Assembly: GCA_964369475.1 (NCBI GenBank)
Contig: CAYJFK010000041.1
Location: 1-21,205, forward strand
Reading direction: 5' to 3'
DNA: 21,205 nucleotides
Source of the DNA: CAYJFK01 sp964369475
Lineage (GTDB): Bacteria; Bacillota; Clostridia; Oscillospirales; Feifaniaceae
The position numbers were made by a program, and so were the translations under genes. Under the pieces are notes generated by a model. The model saw only the letters and a list, made by a program, of their open reading frames with translations. It was not told the DNA's origin and made no database searches. The stretch's first letter is position 1. Each line of letters opens with the position of its first letter. This document shows, in pieces, positions 15,478 through 21,205 of the stretch.

Positions 15478-15981
15478 TTATTTACTTTTGTAACTCTCGA
15501 AAATTCCGGGTACGTTATCTACTGTAAGTCTGCCGTAAACCTCATCGTTTATCATGAGAACAGGAGCAAGACCACAGCAACCAAGACAGCGAGTAGCGTC
15601 GAGCGAGAACTTTCCGTCTGCTGTTACTCCGCCATTGCCTATGCCTAATACTTCTACAATCTTGTCAAAAACACCCTGAGCATCTTTAACATAACATGCA
15701 GTTCCAAGACATACACCAACTTGGTATCTACCCTTCGGGTTTAGGTTAAACTGCGAATAGAATGTTGCAACACCGTAGATGTGAGAAAGCGGCACATTTA
15801 AGCCTCTTGCAATCATCTTTTGAACTTCCTCGGGCAAATACCCGTATATCTCCTGCGCTTCTTGCATAACGGGCATAATCGGGCCTTCAACATCCTTGTA
15901 CTGCTCAATAACAGCAAGTAGCTTTTCTTCTTGCTCTTTTGTGCCTGCAAAAGGAACTGAGGCAACTATTTTTGCGCTCAT
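15478..15981 (-). CDS. NuoE-like 2Fe-2S subunit (HydC/HndA type)
   Basis: The 167-residue product is the small subunit of the NADH-oxidising module shared by complex I and bifurcating hydrogenases. The thioredoxin-like domain carries one 2Fe-2S cluster with ligands Cys91, Cys96, Cys132 and Cys136 (motifs CLGTAC and CLGCC), after the typical N-terminal helical region with GYLPEEVQKMIARGL and YGVATFYSQF. The start ATG has AAGGAGG upstream at normal spacing. It is first in the four-gene operon ending with the NuoF-like subunit and is preceded by a long, structured promoter and leader region. Whether the complex serves a hydrogenase, a formate dehydrogenase or another partner cannot be seen here. 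Confidence 0.95.
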   Translation of the reverse strand: MSAKIVASVPFAGTKEQEEKLLAVIEQYKDVEGPIMPVMQEAQEIYGYLPEEVQKMIARGLNVPLSHIYGVATFYSQFNLNPKGRYQVGVCLGTACYVKDAQGVFDKIVEVLGIGNGGVTADGKFSLDATRCLGCCGLAPVLMINDEVYGRLTVDNVPGIFESYKSK

Positions 15982-16140
15982 GCTTTTTCCTCCTTATAGA
16001 TGTGTAATGCTTTTTCGCTTTTTTGTTATGACGGTTAAACCGCCCAAATTAGTTTCTCCTAAGAAACTTTTTCTACACTATAATGTGTGGTGTCTGACGT
16101 CACACATCCCCGGTGCATTCGGGCTTTGTATTGCGTACAT
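15982..16140 (-). promoter_or_regulatory. Structured leader of the diaphorase operon
   Basis: About 155 bases of probable 5' untranslated RNA. On the minus strand it contains an inverted repeat ATGTGTG ... CACACAT (about 16107-16083), a stem AGTTTCT-TAGG-AGAAACT (16068-16051) and a short palindrome CGGTTTAACCG (about 16042-16032) before the ribosome site. I do not recognise a known riboswitch. No open reading frame of note is present. Confidence 0.5.
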
Positions 16141-16156
16141 GTTAATTATATCACAC
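16139..16156. promoter_or_regulatory. Weak Rex-like site over the -10 element
   Basis: The minus strand reads GTGTGATATAATTAACAT. Against the Rex consensus TTGTTAA-N4-TTAACAA it matches at 10 of 14 positions, with the right half good (6 of 7) and the left half poor (4 of 7). It overlaps the -10 of the diaphorase promoter. Confidence 0.3.
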
Positions 16157-16172
16157 GATGCATAAATTGCAA
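16145..16172 (-). promoter_or_regulatory. Promoter of the diaphorase operon
   Basis: Minus strand TTGCAA at 16172-16167, 16-base spacer, TATAAT at 16150-16145, preceded by TGA (extended -10). The -35 is only a partial match, but the -10 is perfect. Confidence 0.7.
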
Positions 16173-16186
16173 TGCTTTTTATGCAT
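16158..16186. promoter_or_regulatory. 9-base dyad over the -35 element (putative operator)
   Basis: The minus strand reads ATGCATAAA, 11 bases, TTTATGCAT: perfect 9-base arms spanning 29 bases and covering the -35 element of the diaphorase promoter. The position suits a repressor site. No known regulator matches it for certain. Confidence 0.55.
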
Positions 16187-16265
16187 TATTCGTCCTTAGC
16201 ATAAAATTATTGCACTTTTGACAATAGTATAGCTTAATTATAGTCAATATCACTATAAAAGTAAA

Positions 16266-16994
16266 TCAAAGGGTAACATGACCTCTTTTTATTACGCCAA
16301 TAACATCTGCTGCGGTAAGATTTTCAAGCTCTATGTGTAAATTCGCTTCGGGGATATTTTCTATGTAATGCGCATCCGAGTTTTCCAAAACTCCAAATCT
16401 TTCGGTTATATCACCATATATAGAAGAAATTCGGTCTCTGCCGCCTTTACGAGAGAGCTCTACACAGGCAAAACCCATGTCCTCTCTTATTTCGCCGAGC
16501 ACCGATAAAATCGAATAGGAATCCCTGTCTATATGAGCCGGAAAGGCAACTCCTCCGAAGCGCTCCATTAATAACGGTATATCTTCTATCGAAATATCGG
16601 TTGCGGTCGTTAAAAGCCATGGATATTCTTCTATTTCTTCATCGTGCATATTCATAATGGTTTGGTTGCCAAAAATTTCAACAGAGTTCTTTATTTTAGG
16701 GAGGTGTTCTTCCACATAGCTGTCAAAAGCCATGGCCTTTTCAATGTCGTCGAATAGGCATACTGCATGTATCTCCTCGGATGTGTTTATCTCCATCCCC
16801 GGAATAACAAGTATGCCAAAATGCTCCCCTACCTCCACTGCGGCCACAGCATTTTTGCAAGTATTATGATCTGTTACCGCAATAACATCTAGCCCTGCAA
16901 GTTTTGCAAGGCCTACTAAATTATTAGGAGTCATCATCTCATCTCCGCAGGGCGACAGACATGTATGGGTGTGCAGATCGTATGCGTATTTCAA
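16266..16994 (-). CDS. PHP-domain phosphoesterase
   Basis: The 242-residue product is a PHP-family metal-dependent phosphoesterase. The metal-binding motifs are all present: DLHTHTCLSPCG with His8 and His10, AVTDHNT, PGMEINTSEEIHAV, FPAHIDRDS, and SDAHYIEN. Relatives act on nucleotide or sugar phosphates, for example the RNase AM/TrpH type; the substrate here is unknown. It starts with TTG at 16994, overlapping the DRTGG gene's stop as TTGA, and has only a weak ribosome site, so synthesis is probably coupled. It is last in the five-gene sensory operon. It may hydrolyse a nucleotide signal in that pathway, but this is only an inference. Confidence 0.9.
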   Translation of the reverse strand: MKYAYDLHTHTCLSPCGDEMMTPNNLVGLAKLAGLDVIAVTDHNTCKNAVAAVEVGEHFGILVIPGMEINTSEEIHAVCLFDDIEKAMAFDSYVEEHLPKIKNSVEIFGNQTIMNMHDEEIEEYPWLLTTATDISIEDIPLLMERFGGVAFPAHIDRDSYSILSVLGEIREDMGFACVELSRKGGRDRISSIYGDITERFGVLENSDAHYIENIPEANLHIELENLTAADVIGVIKRGHVTL

Positions 16995-17323
16995 AGCAGT
17001 TTACCAAGCGCTATACACGCTTCATATGAATTTAGCGAAGTGGACAACATGCATACCTCGCTACCCTGTGCCTTTGTTATCATATCCTGTGGAATTTCCG
17101 CCCCTTCCGTTACAACAACGCATGGGATATCCGCCATTACAGCAACTGCAATGACATTAATATTTGTCATAACGGTAAACCAAGCGCAAGACTCCGGCGC
17201 TCTGCCTATAACCCAGCTAAGAAGATCGCAACAGTAGCCGTCTGTAATCTGCCTTTCAAGCAGATCCTCACCCGTAACGACGCTTGCGTTAAGTGCTTTT
17301 GTCAAATCTTTAATAGTCAGCAT
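16991..17323 (-). CDS. DRTGG-domain protein (second copy)
   Basis: The 110-residue product is a single DRTGG domain. The family features seen are an N-terminal helix (MLTIKDLTKALNASVVTGE), the GYCCDLLSWVIGRAPESCAW region, the central TNINVIAVAVMADIPCVVV, and the end STSLNSYEACIALGKLL. DRTGG domains are found in phosphotransacetylase-like, CBS and hydrogenase-linked proteins and may bind a ligand; their function is unclear. The ATG has GGAGGG upstream. It follows the hydrogenase-like gene by 20 bases and overlaps the PHP gene by 4. It is a distant relative of the DRTGG protein at 19160-19510, at the head of the same operon. Confidence 0.88.
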   Translation of the reverse strand: MLTIKDLTKALNASVVTGEDLLERQITDGYCCDLLSWVIGRAPESCAWFTVMTNINVIAVAVMADIPCVVVTEGAEIPQDMITKAQGSEVCMLSTSLNSYEACIALGKLL

Positions 17324-17343
17324 TTACTGCCCTCCAAATTACA

Positions 17344-18651
17344 TCAGTCGTAATGATTGTCTGTATCAAATGGTTGAGAAAATAGCCCTGCTATTTGTTT
17401 TTTCAGTAAAAATGCGCAATCGGTTTCCTTTGCATGTCCACGCACGACATCTTCGGCAAGTGTTTTACAACTCGGTGCGCCACATGCGCCGCAGTCAAAC
17501 CCCGGAAACTTTTCTGTAAGCTCGTCTATTCTCATTATCATGCGCATAGCTTCCGACCTGTCGTGGCTCAAGCTTAAATCAGGGGTCTCTTGCGAACTCT
17601 CAGAGTAAAGCGTATCGGGGTCGTCGCACTCTTTTTCGAGCTTATTCATAGATATAGGAAGGTATTTTCTAAGCATGTGAACCCTTGTCTTTGCAACAAA
17701 TGGATTTTCAACTGTAAGAACACCGCCGACGCAACCGCCTGTACATGCGTTTAACTCTAAAAAATCCACATCAGACAGCTTATAGTTTGCCACTTCATCG
17801 AGCACCTTTATAACATTTTCTATGCCGTCTGCCGACACGCTTACATCATTAATAAGAGCGCTCGCTTCGCCGCCCGATGTTGCCCAGCCTATGCCTATAA
17901 TGCCCGAACGAGAAAGGCGCTCGGGCTCTTTAATCTTCTTTATTTCTCCAAGAAGCCTAACATATAGATCGCTCATCGAGAGTATTCCGTCGACCTTGCC
18001 ATAGTTTCCGCCGATGGGCGCCATACATGCCGTCATCTTAGCTGGACATGGGGAGATAAAAAATATTCCTATCTCATCTTCGCTAAATCCCGTTAAATTT
18101 ACCGCCCTGCGACGGGCAAAGTTTGCCGCCACTTCGATCGGCGGTCGCACAGGTATTTGATTGTCGTAGAGTTCTGGAAAGCGCACCTTAATAAGGCGCA
18201 CGACAGCAGGACATGCCGTACTGATAACGGGACGAGGCAACTTTTCCATGTCCATTATTTTTTTGGAATACTCCGAAACGATCTCGGCCGCTCTTGACAC
18301 TTCGTATACATCGTCAAAACCGATTCTTTTAAGGGCTGTCATCACATAGTCTATATCGTCGATATTTGGAAACTGCCCAAAGAGAGCGGGGGCAGGAATT
18401 GCCACCTTCCATTTAAATCGCCCTTCGAAATCCTCGAATTTATGTATAACTGCCCTTTTTGCATGATGTGGACATACCCTAATACAGTTGCCGCAATCTA
18501 TACATCTGTTATTTATAATCTTTGCCTTGCCGCCTCTAACCCTTATTGCCTCTGTCGGGCAATGCCTGATACAGACGGTGCACCCCTTACATTTTTCCTC
18601 GTCTAATCTAACCGAATGAAATGTAAAGGGATCGTATGTTACAACGCTCAT
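17344..18651 (-). CDS. Group D-like [FeFe]-hydrogenase-related protein (HydS type, probably sensory)
   Basis: The 435-residue product starts with a two-cluster ferredoxin domain (Cys21/24/27/31 and 50/53/56/60). It continues with the [FeFe]-hydrogenase H-cluster domain and ends with a four-cysteine Fe-S domain (GFDCGACGAPSC, Cys387/390/395/412). All four expected H-cluster cysteines remain: Cys147 (STACP), Cys202 (SPCPAK), Cys303 and Cys307 (NACTGGC). But the proton-relay Cys of the usual TSCCP motif is Ala146, and the Glu after PCxAK is Ala. This set matches the low-activity group D enzymes such as HydS of Thermoanaerobacter mathranii, thought to sense hydrogen. ATG 18651 follows AAGGTGAT; a GTG three codons upstream is the alternative. 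The neighbours are regulatory proteins. Confidence 0.92.
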   Translation of the reverse strand: MSVVTYDPFTFHSVRLDEEKCKGCTVCIRHCPTEAIRVRGGKAKIINNRCIDCGNCIRVCPHHAKRAVIHKFEDFEGRFKWKVAIPAPALFGQFPNIDDIDYVMTALKRIGFDDVYEVSRAAEIVSEYSKKIMDMEKLPRPVISTACPAVVRLIKVRFPELYDNQIPVRPPIEVAANFARRRAVNLTGFSEDEIGIFFISPCPAKMTACMAPIGGNYGKVDGILSMSDLYVRLLGEIKKIKEPERLSRSGIIGIGWATSGGEASALINDVSVSADGIENVIKVLDEVANYKLSDVDFLELNACTGGCVGGVLTVENPFVAKTRVHMLRKYLPISMNKLEKECDDPDTLYSESSQETPDLSLSHDRSEAMRMIMRIDELTEKFPGFDCGACGAPSCKTLAEDVVRGHAKETDCAFLLKKQIAGLFSQPFDTDNHYD

Positions 18652-18696
18652 AACTATCACCTTAATAGCAAGCTTGCATTAAGTCGATCTATTAAA

Positions 18697-18726
18697 ATTA
18701 TAACTGTAAATTTATATAGAAAACAA
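18697..18726 (-). promoter_or_regulatory. Possible internal promoter before the hydrogenase-like gene
   Basis: In the 89-base gap after the RsbW-type gene the minus strand has TTGTTT at 18726-18721, an 18-base spacer and TATAAT at 18702-18697. Only half of the -35 positions fit, so this is a weak call. Confidence 0.3.
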
Positions 18727-18740
18727 AAAAGCTTGCAACC

Positions 18741-19163
18741 TTAAATATAAAAATCCATCGAAACCTTTGTTCCGACTCCAACGGTAGACTCAACAGTAAT
18801 GTTGTCGGAATATCTTTTCATGTTCGGAAGCCCCATACCTGCACCAAATCCAAGCGCTCGTATAGAATCAGGGGCCGTTGTAAAACCCTCTTTCATGGCA
18901 AGTTCCACGTCGGCAATTCCAGGGCCCTGATCTATCAAAACTACCCTAACTCGATCGCCCTCTACCGAAACTTCGGCAGTACCGCCACCTGCGTGGATAA
19001 CAGTATTAATTTCTCCCTCGTACATAGCAACAGAGACTCTCCTAATAAAGTCAGCAGGCAGACCAAGCTGTCTTAACATACGCTTAACTTCGCTCGATGC
19101 TTCACCGGCCGTTGTAAAATCGTCTCCGTCGATCTCGTATTTTTTAATTATTGCATCACTCAA
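18741..19163 (-). CDS. RsbW-type ATP-binding regulator (anti-sigma factor-like kinase)
   Basis: The 140-residue product is a small Bergerat-fold ATPase like the anti-sigma/serine kinase family (RsbW, SpoIIAB). It has the helix VAMYEGEINTVIHA with the conserved Asn53, a G1 box DQGPGI (78-83) and the G2 region GFGAGMGLPNM. It starts with TTG at 19163, overlapping the DRTGG stop as TTGA, with GGGGGAG about 8 bases before. In partner-switching systems such proteins bind a sigma factor or another target and phosphorylate an antagonist; no sigma factor, STAS antagonist or PP2C phosphatase is in this window. Its position beside the hydrogenase-like sensor suggests a relay from the sensor. Confidence 0.9.
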   Translation of the reverse strand: MSDAIIKKYEIDGDDFTTAGEASSEVKRMLRQLGLPADFIRRVSVAMYEGEINTVIHAGGGTAEVSVEGDRVRVVLIDQGPGIADVELAMKEGFTTAPDSIRALGFGAGMGLPNMKRYSDNITVESTVGVGTKVSMDFYI

Positions 19164-19510
19164 TTTTTTGTCTCCCCCTTAATTCCGGCGCTATACAGAA
19201 TGCCGCATGCCGCAAACATCGGCAGTTCCGTCGTCATTAAAACGATGCCCCTATTAATGGCAAGATCCACTACATTTTGCTCGGGACACTTTCCCCTAAC
19301 AAATATAATACATGCTATGTCGAGCATTTCAGCCGTCCGCACCGCTTGTGCATTTAACAGTCCTGTTAGAAGTATGGATTTGTTTTTACCGAATGCGAGA
19401 ACATCGCTCATCATATCGCTACCACAAGCTGTATGAGCGATATATCCGAGTTCCTCTTCGAGACATAGAACATTTGCGTCGAGTATTTTTGCCACCTCAC
19501 GAAGTTCCAC
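19160..19510 (-). CDS. DRTGG-domain protein (first copy, operon head)
   Basis: The 116-residue product is a DRTGG-type domain: start VELREVAKILDANVLC, then HTACGSDMMSDVLAFGK, the core TGLLNAQAVRTAEMLDIACI, and the end LMTTELPMFAACGILYSAG. I chose the GTG at 19510 because AAAGGAGG lies 6 bases upstream; an ATG at 19549 would put that site inside the gene. It overlaps the next gene by 4 bases. It is first in the regulatory operon with a good promoter and divergent from murC. The function of the domain is uncertain; ligand binding that tunes the neighbouring ATPase is my inference. Confidence 0.86.
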   Translation of the reverse strand: MELREVAKILDANVLCLEEELGYIAHTACGSDMMSDVLAFGKNKSILLTGLLNAQAVRTAEMLDIACIIFVRGKCPEQNVVDLAINRGIVLMTTELPMFAACGILYSAGIKGETKN

Positions 19511-19516
19511 TAAAGA

Positions 19517-19525
19517 CCCTCCTTT
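19517..19525 (-). promoter_or_regulatory. Ribosome binding site deciding the GTG start of the first DRTGG gene
   Basis: AAAGGAGGG on the minus strand, 6 bases before the GTG at 19510. Confidence 0.75.
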
Positions 19526-19584
19526 ATGTTTTTTTGTCGATTTAAGCATACAACCATTGCCTTGTTAATGCTTTTCTTGTGCAT

Positions 19585-19613
19585 ATTATAACATAATATT
19601 AAAAAATGTTCAA
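19585..19613 (-). promoter_or_regulatory. Promoter of the DRTGG/hydrogenase-like operon
   Basis: Minus strand TTGAAC at 19613-19608, 17-base spacer, TATAAT at 19590-19585, preceded by TGT (extended -10). The leader would be about 70 bases. Confidence 0.75.
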
Positions 19614-19663
19614 CTTCCAATAAAAAATTCCATTTTTTTATTTTATTTTTTGGTAAAATAGCG

Positions 19664-19669
19664 TATAAT
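19664..19669 (+). promoter_or_regulatory. -10 element of the murC promoter
   Basis: TATAAT on the plus strand, 53 bases before the murC ATG. The -35 region is a run of T and A without a good TTGACA match, so only the -10 is called. Confidence 0.5.
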
Positions 19670-19687
19670 CATATAGGCAGATATATA

Positions 19688-19704
19688 GCCCCACTAATTG
19701 GGGC
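19688..19704 (+). other. Small hairpin in the murC leader
   Basis: GCCCCA, loop CTAAT, TGGGGC: six perfect pairs in the expected short leader, 6 bases before the AGAGG ribosome site. It may affect translation or RNA stability, or mean nothing. Confidence 0.45.
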
Positions 19705-19721
19705 GGTTTGAGAGGTTTTTA

Positions 19722-21083
19722 ATGAAGCATAACAAGGATTTTTCTACATTTAATAAAATACATTTTGTCGGCATAGGCGGAGTTAGCATGTCTGCACTTG
19801 CCTCTATCATGAAACTGCGTGGCAAGACCGTCACAGGGTCTGACATGTCGGAAAGTGCCGCTGTGCGTTCGCTTATGGCAGAGGGTATAGAGGTATCGAT
19901 CGGTCATAGTGCCGACAATATAAAGGATGCCGAACTTGTGGTATACACAGCCGCTGTCAGCCGTGAAAACCCCGAACTTGTTGCGGCGAGGGAGGCAGGC
20001 ATAGAGGTAACAGAGCGTTCTGTTTTCTTAGGCTATATTTTAAGTGGATATGCCTGTCCCATAGGTGTTTCGGGAACGCACGGCAAAACGACCTGCACTT
20101 CTATGATAGCACAAGCACTGCTCGGCGCAGAGACCGATCCGACCGTTTTAATAGGCGGCACGCTCCCGATAATCGGACACAACTTCCGTGTTGGCCGCAG
20201 CGAGAACATTGTTTACGAATCGTGCGAGTATGTCGATTCTTTTCTCCACTTTCACAGCAAGATATGCGTTATACTGAACATCGAGGCCGATCATCTTGAT
20301 TATTTCAAAGACCTTGCACATATCGAGTCCTCCTTTGCAAAATATGCCGCCCTAACATATAAAGACGGTGTTGTAGTGGCAAATGGAGACTGCCCTTCCA
20401 CAAGGAGAGCATTGGCAAATCACGAGGGGCAAGTTAAATACTTCTCGCTCGAAGATGATAAGGCAGATTTCTATGCTAATATAATTTCGCAAAAGGGCTA
20501 TCCCGAGTTTGAAGTATATGAAGATGGCAAACTGATGGGTATATGCAAGCTCTCTGTCCCCGGCCATCACAATGTGGCAAATGCACTTGCCGCCCTTGCC
20601 GCTTGTCGTATGCTCGGGCTTGACTATCAGCCGCTTATTAAAGCGCTCGCCTCCTTTGGCGGTGCTTGTAGACGCTTTGAGTACAAGGGCAAGTATAACG
20701 GTGTTACGGTAGTAGACGATTACGCACATCACCCGTCCGAGATTACCGCAACGCTAAAGGCCGCTGCAAGCCTTGGTTTTAATGAAATTTGGTGCGTATT
20801 CCAGCCGCACACCTATACAAGAACAAAAATGCTCTTTGACGAATTTGCCACCGCTCTTTCACTTGCCGACAATGTCGTTTTGCTCGACATTTATGCCGCA
20901 AGAGAAAAGCCCGATCCATCTGTAAACTCATCCGATCTTGCCACAAAAATAGATGGTGCGACATACTGCAATTCGTTTGAGTCGGCCACTCGGTTTTTGC
21001 AAGAAAATATGAAGGACGGAGATATTCTTATAACAATGGGAGCTGGCAATGTCTTTAAACTGGGCGAAAAAATTGTAATGTAA
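19722..21083 (+). CDS. murC: UDP-N-acetylmuramate--L-alanine ligase
   Basis: MurC adds L-alanine to UDP-N-acetylmuramate with ATP, the first amino acid of the peptidoglycan stem. The 453-residue product has the UDP-binding N-domain (HFVGIGGVSMSALA), the ATP P-loop GTHGKTTCTSM (118-128), the central NIEADHLDYF, and the C-domain signature DDYAHHPSEI. The end LITMGAGNVFKLGE is typical. I chose the ATG at 19722, six bases after AGAGG; the in-frame TTG at 19698 falls in the leader hairpin and lacks a site. It is the only plus-strand gene, divergent from the regulatory operon, and is followed at once by a strong terminator, so it appears to be transcribed alone. Confidence 0.97.
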   Translation: MKHNKDFSTFNKIHFVGIGGVSMSALASIMKLRGKTVTGSDMSESAAVRSLMAEGIEVSIGHSADNIKDAELVVYTAAVSRENPELVAAREAGIEVTERSVFLGYILSGYACPIGVSGTHGKTTCTSMIAQALLGAETDPTVLIGGTLPIIGHNFRVGRSENIVYESCEYVDSFLHFHSKICVILNIEADHLDYFKDLAHIESSFAKYAALTYKDGVVVANGDCPSTRRALANHEGQVKYFSLEDDKADFYANIISQKGYPEFEVYEDGKLMGICKLSVPGHHNVANALAALAACRMLGLDYQPLIKALASFGGACRRFEYKGKYNGVTVVDDYAHHPSEITATLKAAASLGFNEIWCVFQPHTYTRTKMLFDEFATALSLADNVVLLDIYAAREKPDPSVNSSDLATKIDGATYCNSFESATRFLQENMKDGDILITMGAGNVFKLGEKIVM

Positions 21084-21092
21084 GCTGTTTTT

Positions 21093-21135
21093 AAAGGGGC
21101 TGCAACGAAACGAGTTTCGTTGCAGCCCCTTTTTT
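21093..21135 (+). terminator. Rho-independent terminator of murC
   Basis: Arms AAAGGGGCTGCAACGAAA and TTTCGTTGCAGCCCCTTT form 18 perfect pairs with loop CGAG, then a T run. It starts 10 bases after the murC stop. Confidence 0.93.

Positions 21136-21205
<70 letters not shown>

Noticed and set aside
16218..16247. Inverted repeat TTGACAATA ... TATAGTCAA with plus-strand promoter-like hexamers after the PHP gene
   Set aside because: The spacer between TTGACA and TATAGT is only 15 bases, no gene follows on that strand, and there is no T run to make it a terminator. Left as unexplained dyad.
19562..19568. TTGTTAA, a Rex half-site in the leader of the DRTGG operon
   Set aside because: The matching second half is absent (2 of 7 positions), so a Rex site is not supported.

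Overview
The window looks like chromosomal DNA of a strictly anaerobic, low-to-mid GC Firmicute of the class Clostridia. The grounds are the gene order yicC-remA-gmk-rpoZ-priA-def-fmt, strong AGGAGG-type ribosome sites, frequent TTG starts, electron-bifurcating (Hnd/Hyd-type) diaphorase subunits and a group D-like [FeFe]-hydrogenase-related protein. I cannot name a genus from the sequence. The right end (about 21143-21205) is a G run followed by a C run, so it is probably a contig end rather than real biology.

Left block (1-5465, minus strand). This is a housekeeping operon for translation, replication restart and nucleotide metabolism: yicC, remA, gmk, rpoZ, priA, def and the start of fmt. 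Two exact consensus sigma-A promoters in tandem drive it. The coaBC gene usually found between rpoZ and priA is missing; a 174-base spacer with a doubtful small ORF lies there.

Second block (5471-12442, minus strand). A single gene encodes an exported flavoprotein with the order signal peptide, LysM, FMN-binding domain, FAD-dependent reductase domain. It has its own terminator and, upstream, a nearly perfect Rex operator. Upstream of it is a three-gene operon: two halves of a heterodimeric ABC exporter (one degenerate and one complete ATPase site) and a glycerate kinase, all joined by 4-base stop/start overlaps.

Third block (12504-16186, minus strand). A roughly 220-base array of hairpins, bounded by two near-identical hairpins, separates the ABC operon from a redox operon. 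That operon encodes a NuoE/HydC-like subunit, a stand-alone histidine-kinase-type ATPase, an HndB-like 2Fe-2S protein and a NuoF/HydB-like flavin/Fe-S subunit. The catalytic hydrogenase subunit HydA that normally follows is absent. The promoter region has a 9-base dyad over the -35 element, a weak Rex-like match over the -10 and a structured leader.

Fourth block (16266-19613, minus strand). An apparent sensory or regulatory operon encodes a DRTGG protein, an RsbW-type ATPase, a group D-like [FeFe]-hydrogenase-like protein (HydS type), a second DRTGG protein and a PHP phosphoesterase. I infer that it senses hydrogen or redox state and controls the neighbouring diaphorase or related enzymes. 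Divergent from it on the plus strand is murC (cell wall synthesis), which ends in a strong terminator.

Recurring themes are redox control (two Rex-like sites, two Bergerat-fold ATPases, one sensory hydrogenase) and tight translational coupling, in which the last codons of one gene supply the ribosome site of the next.
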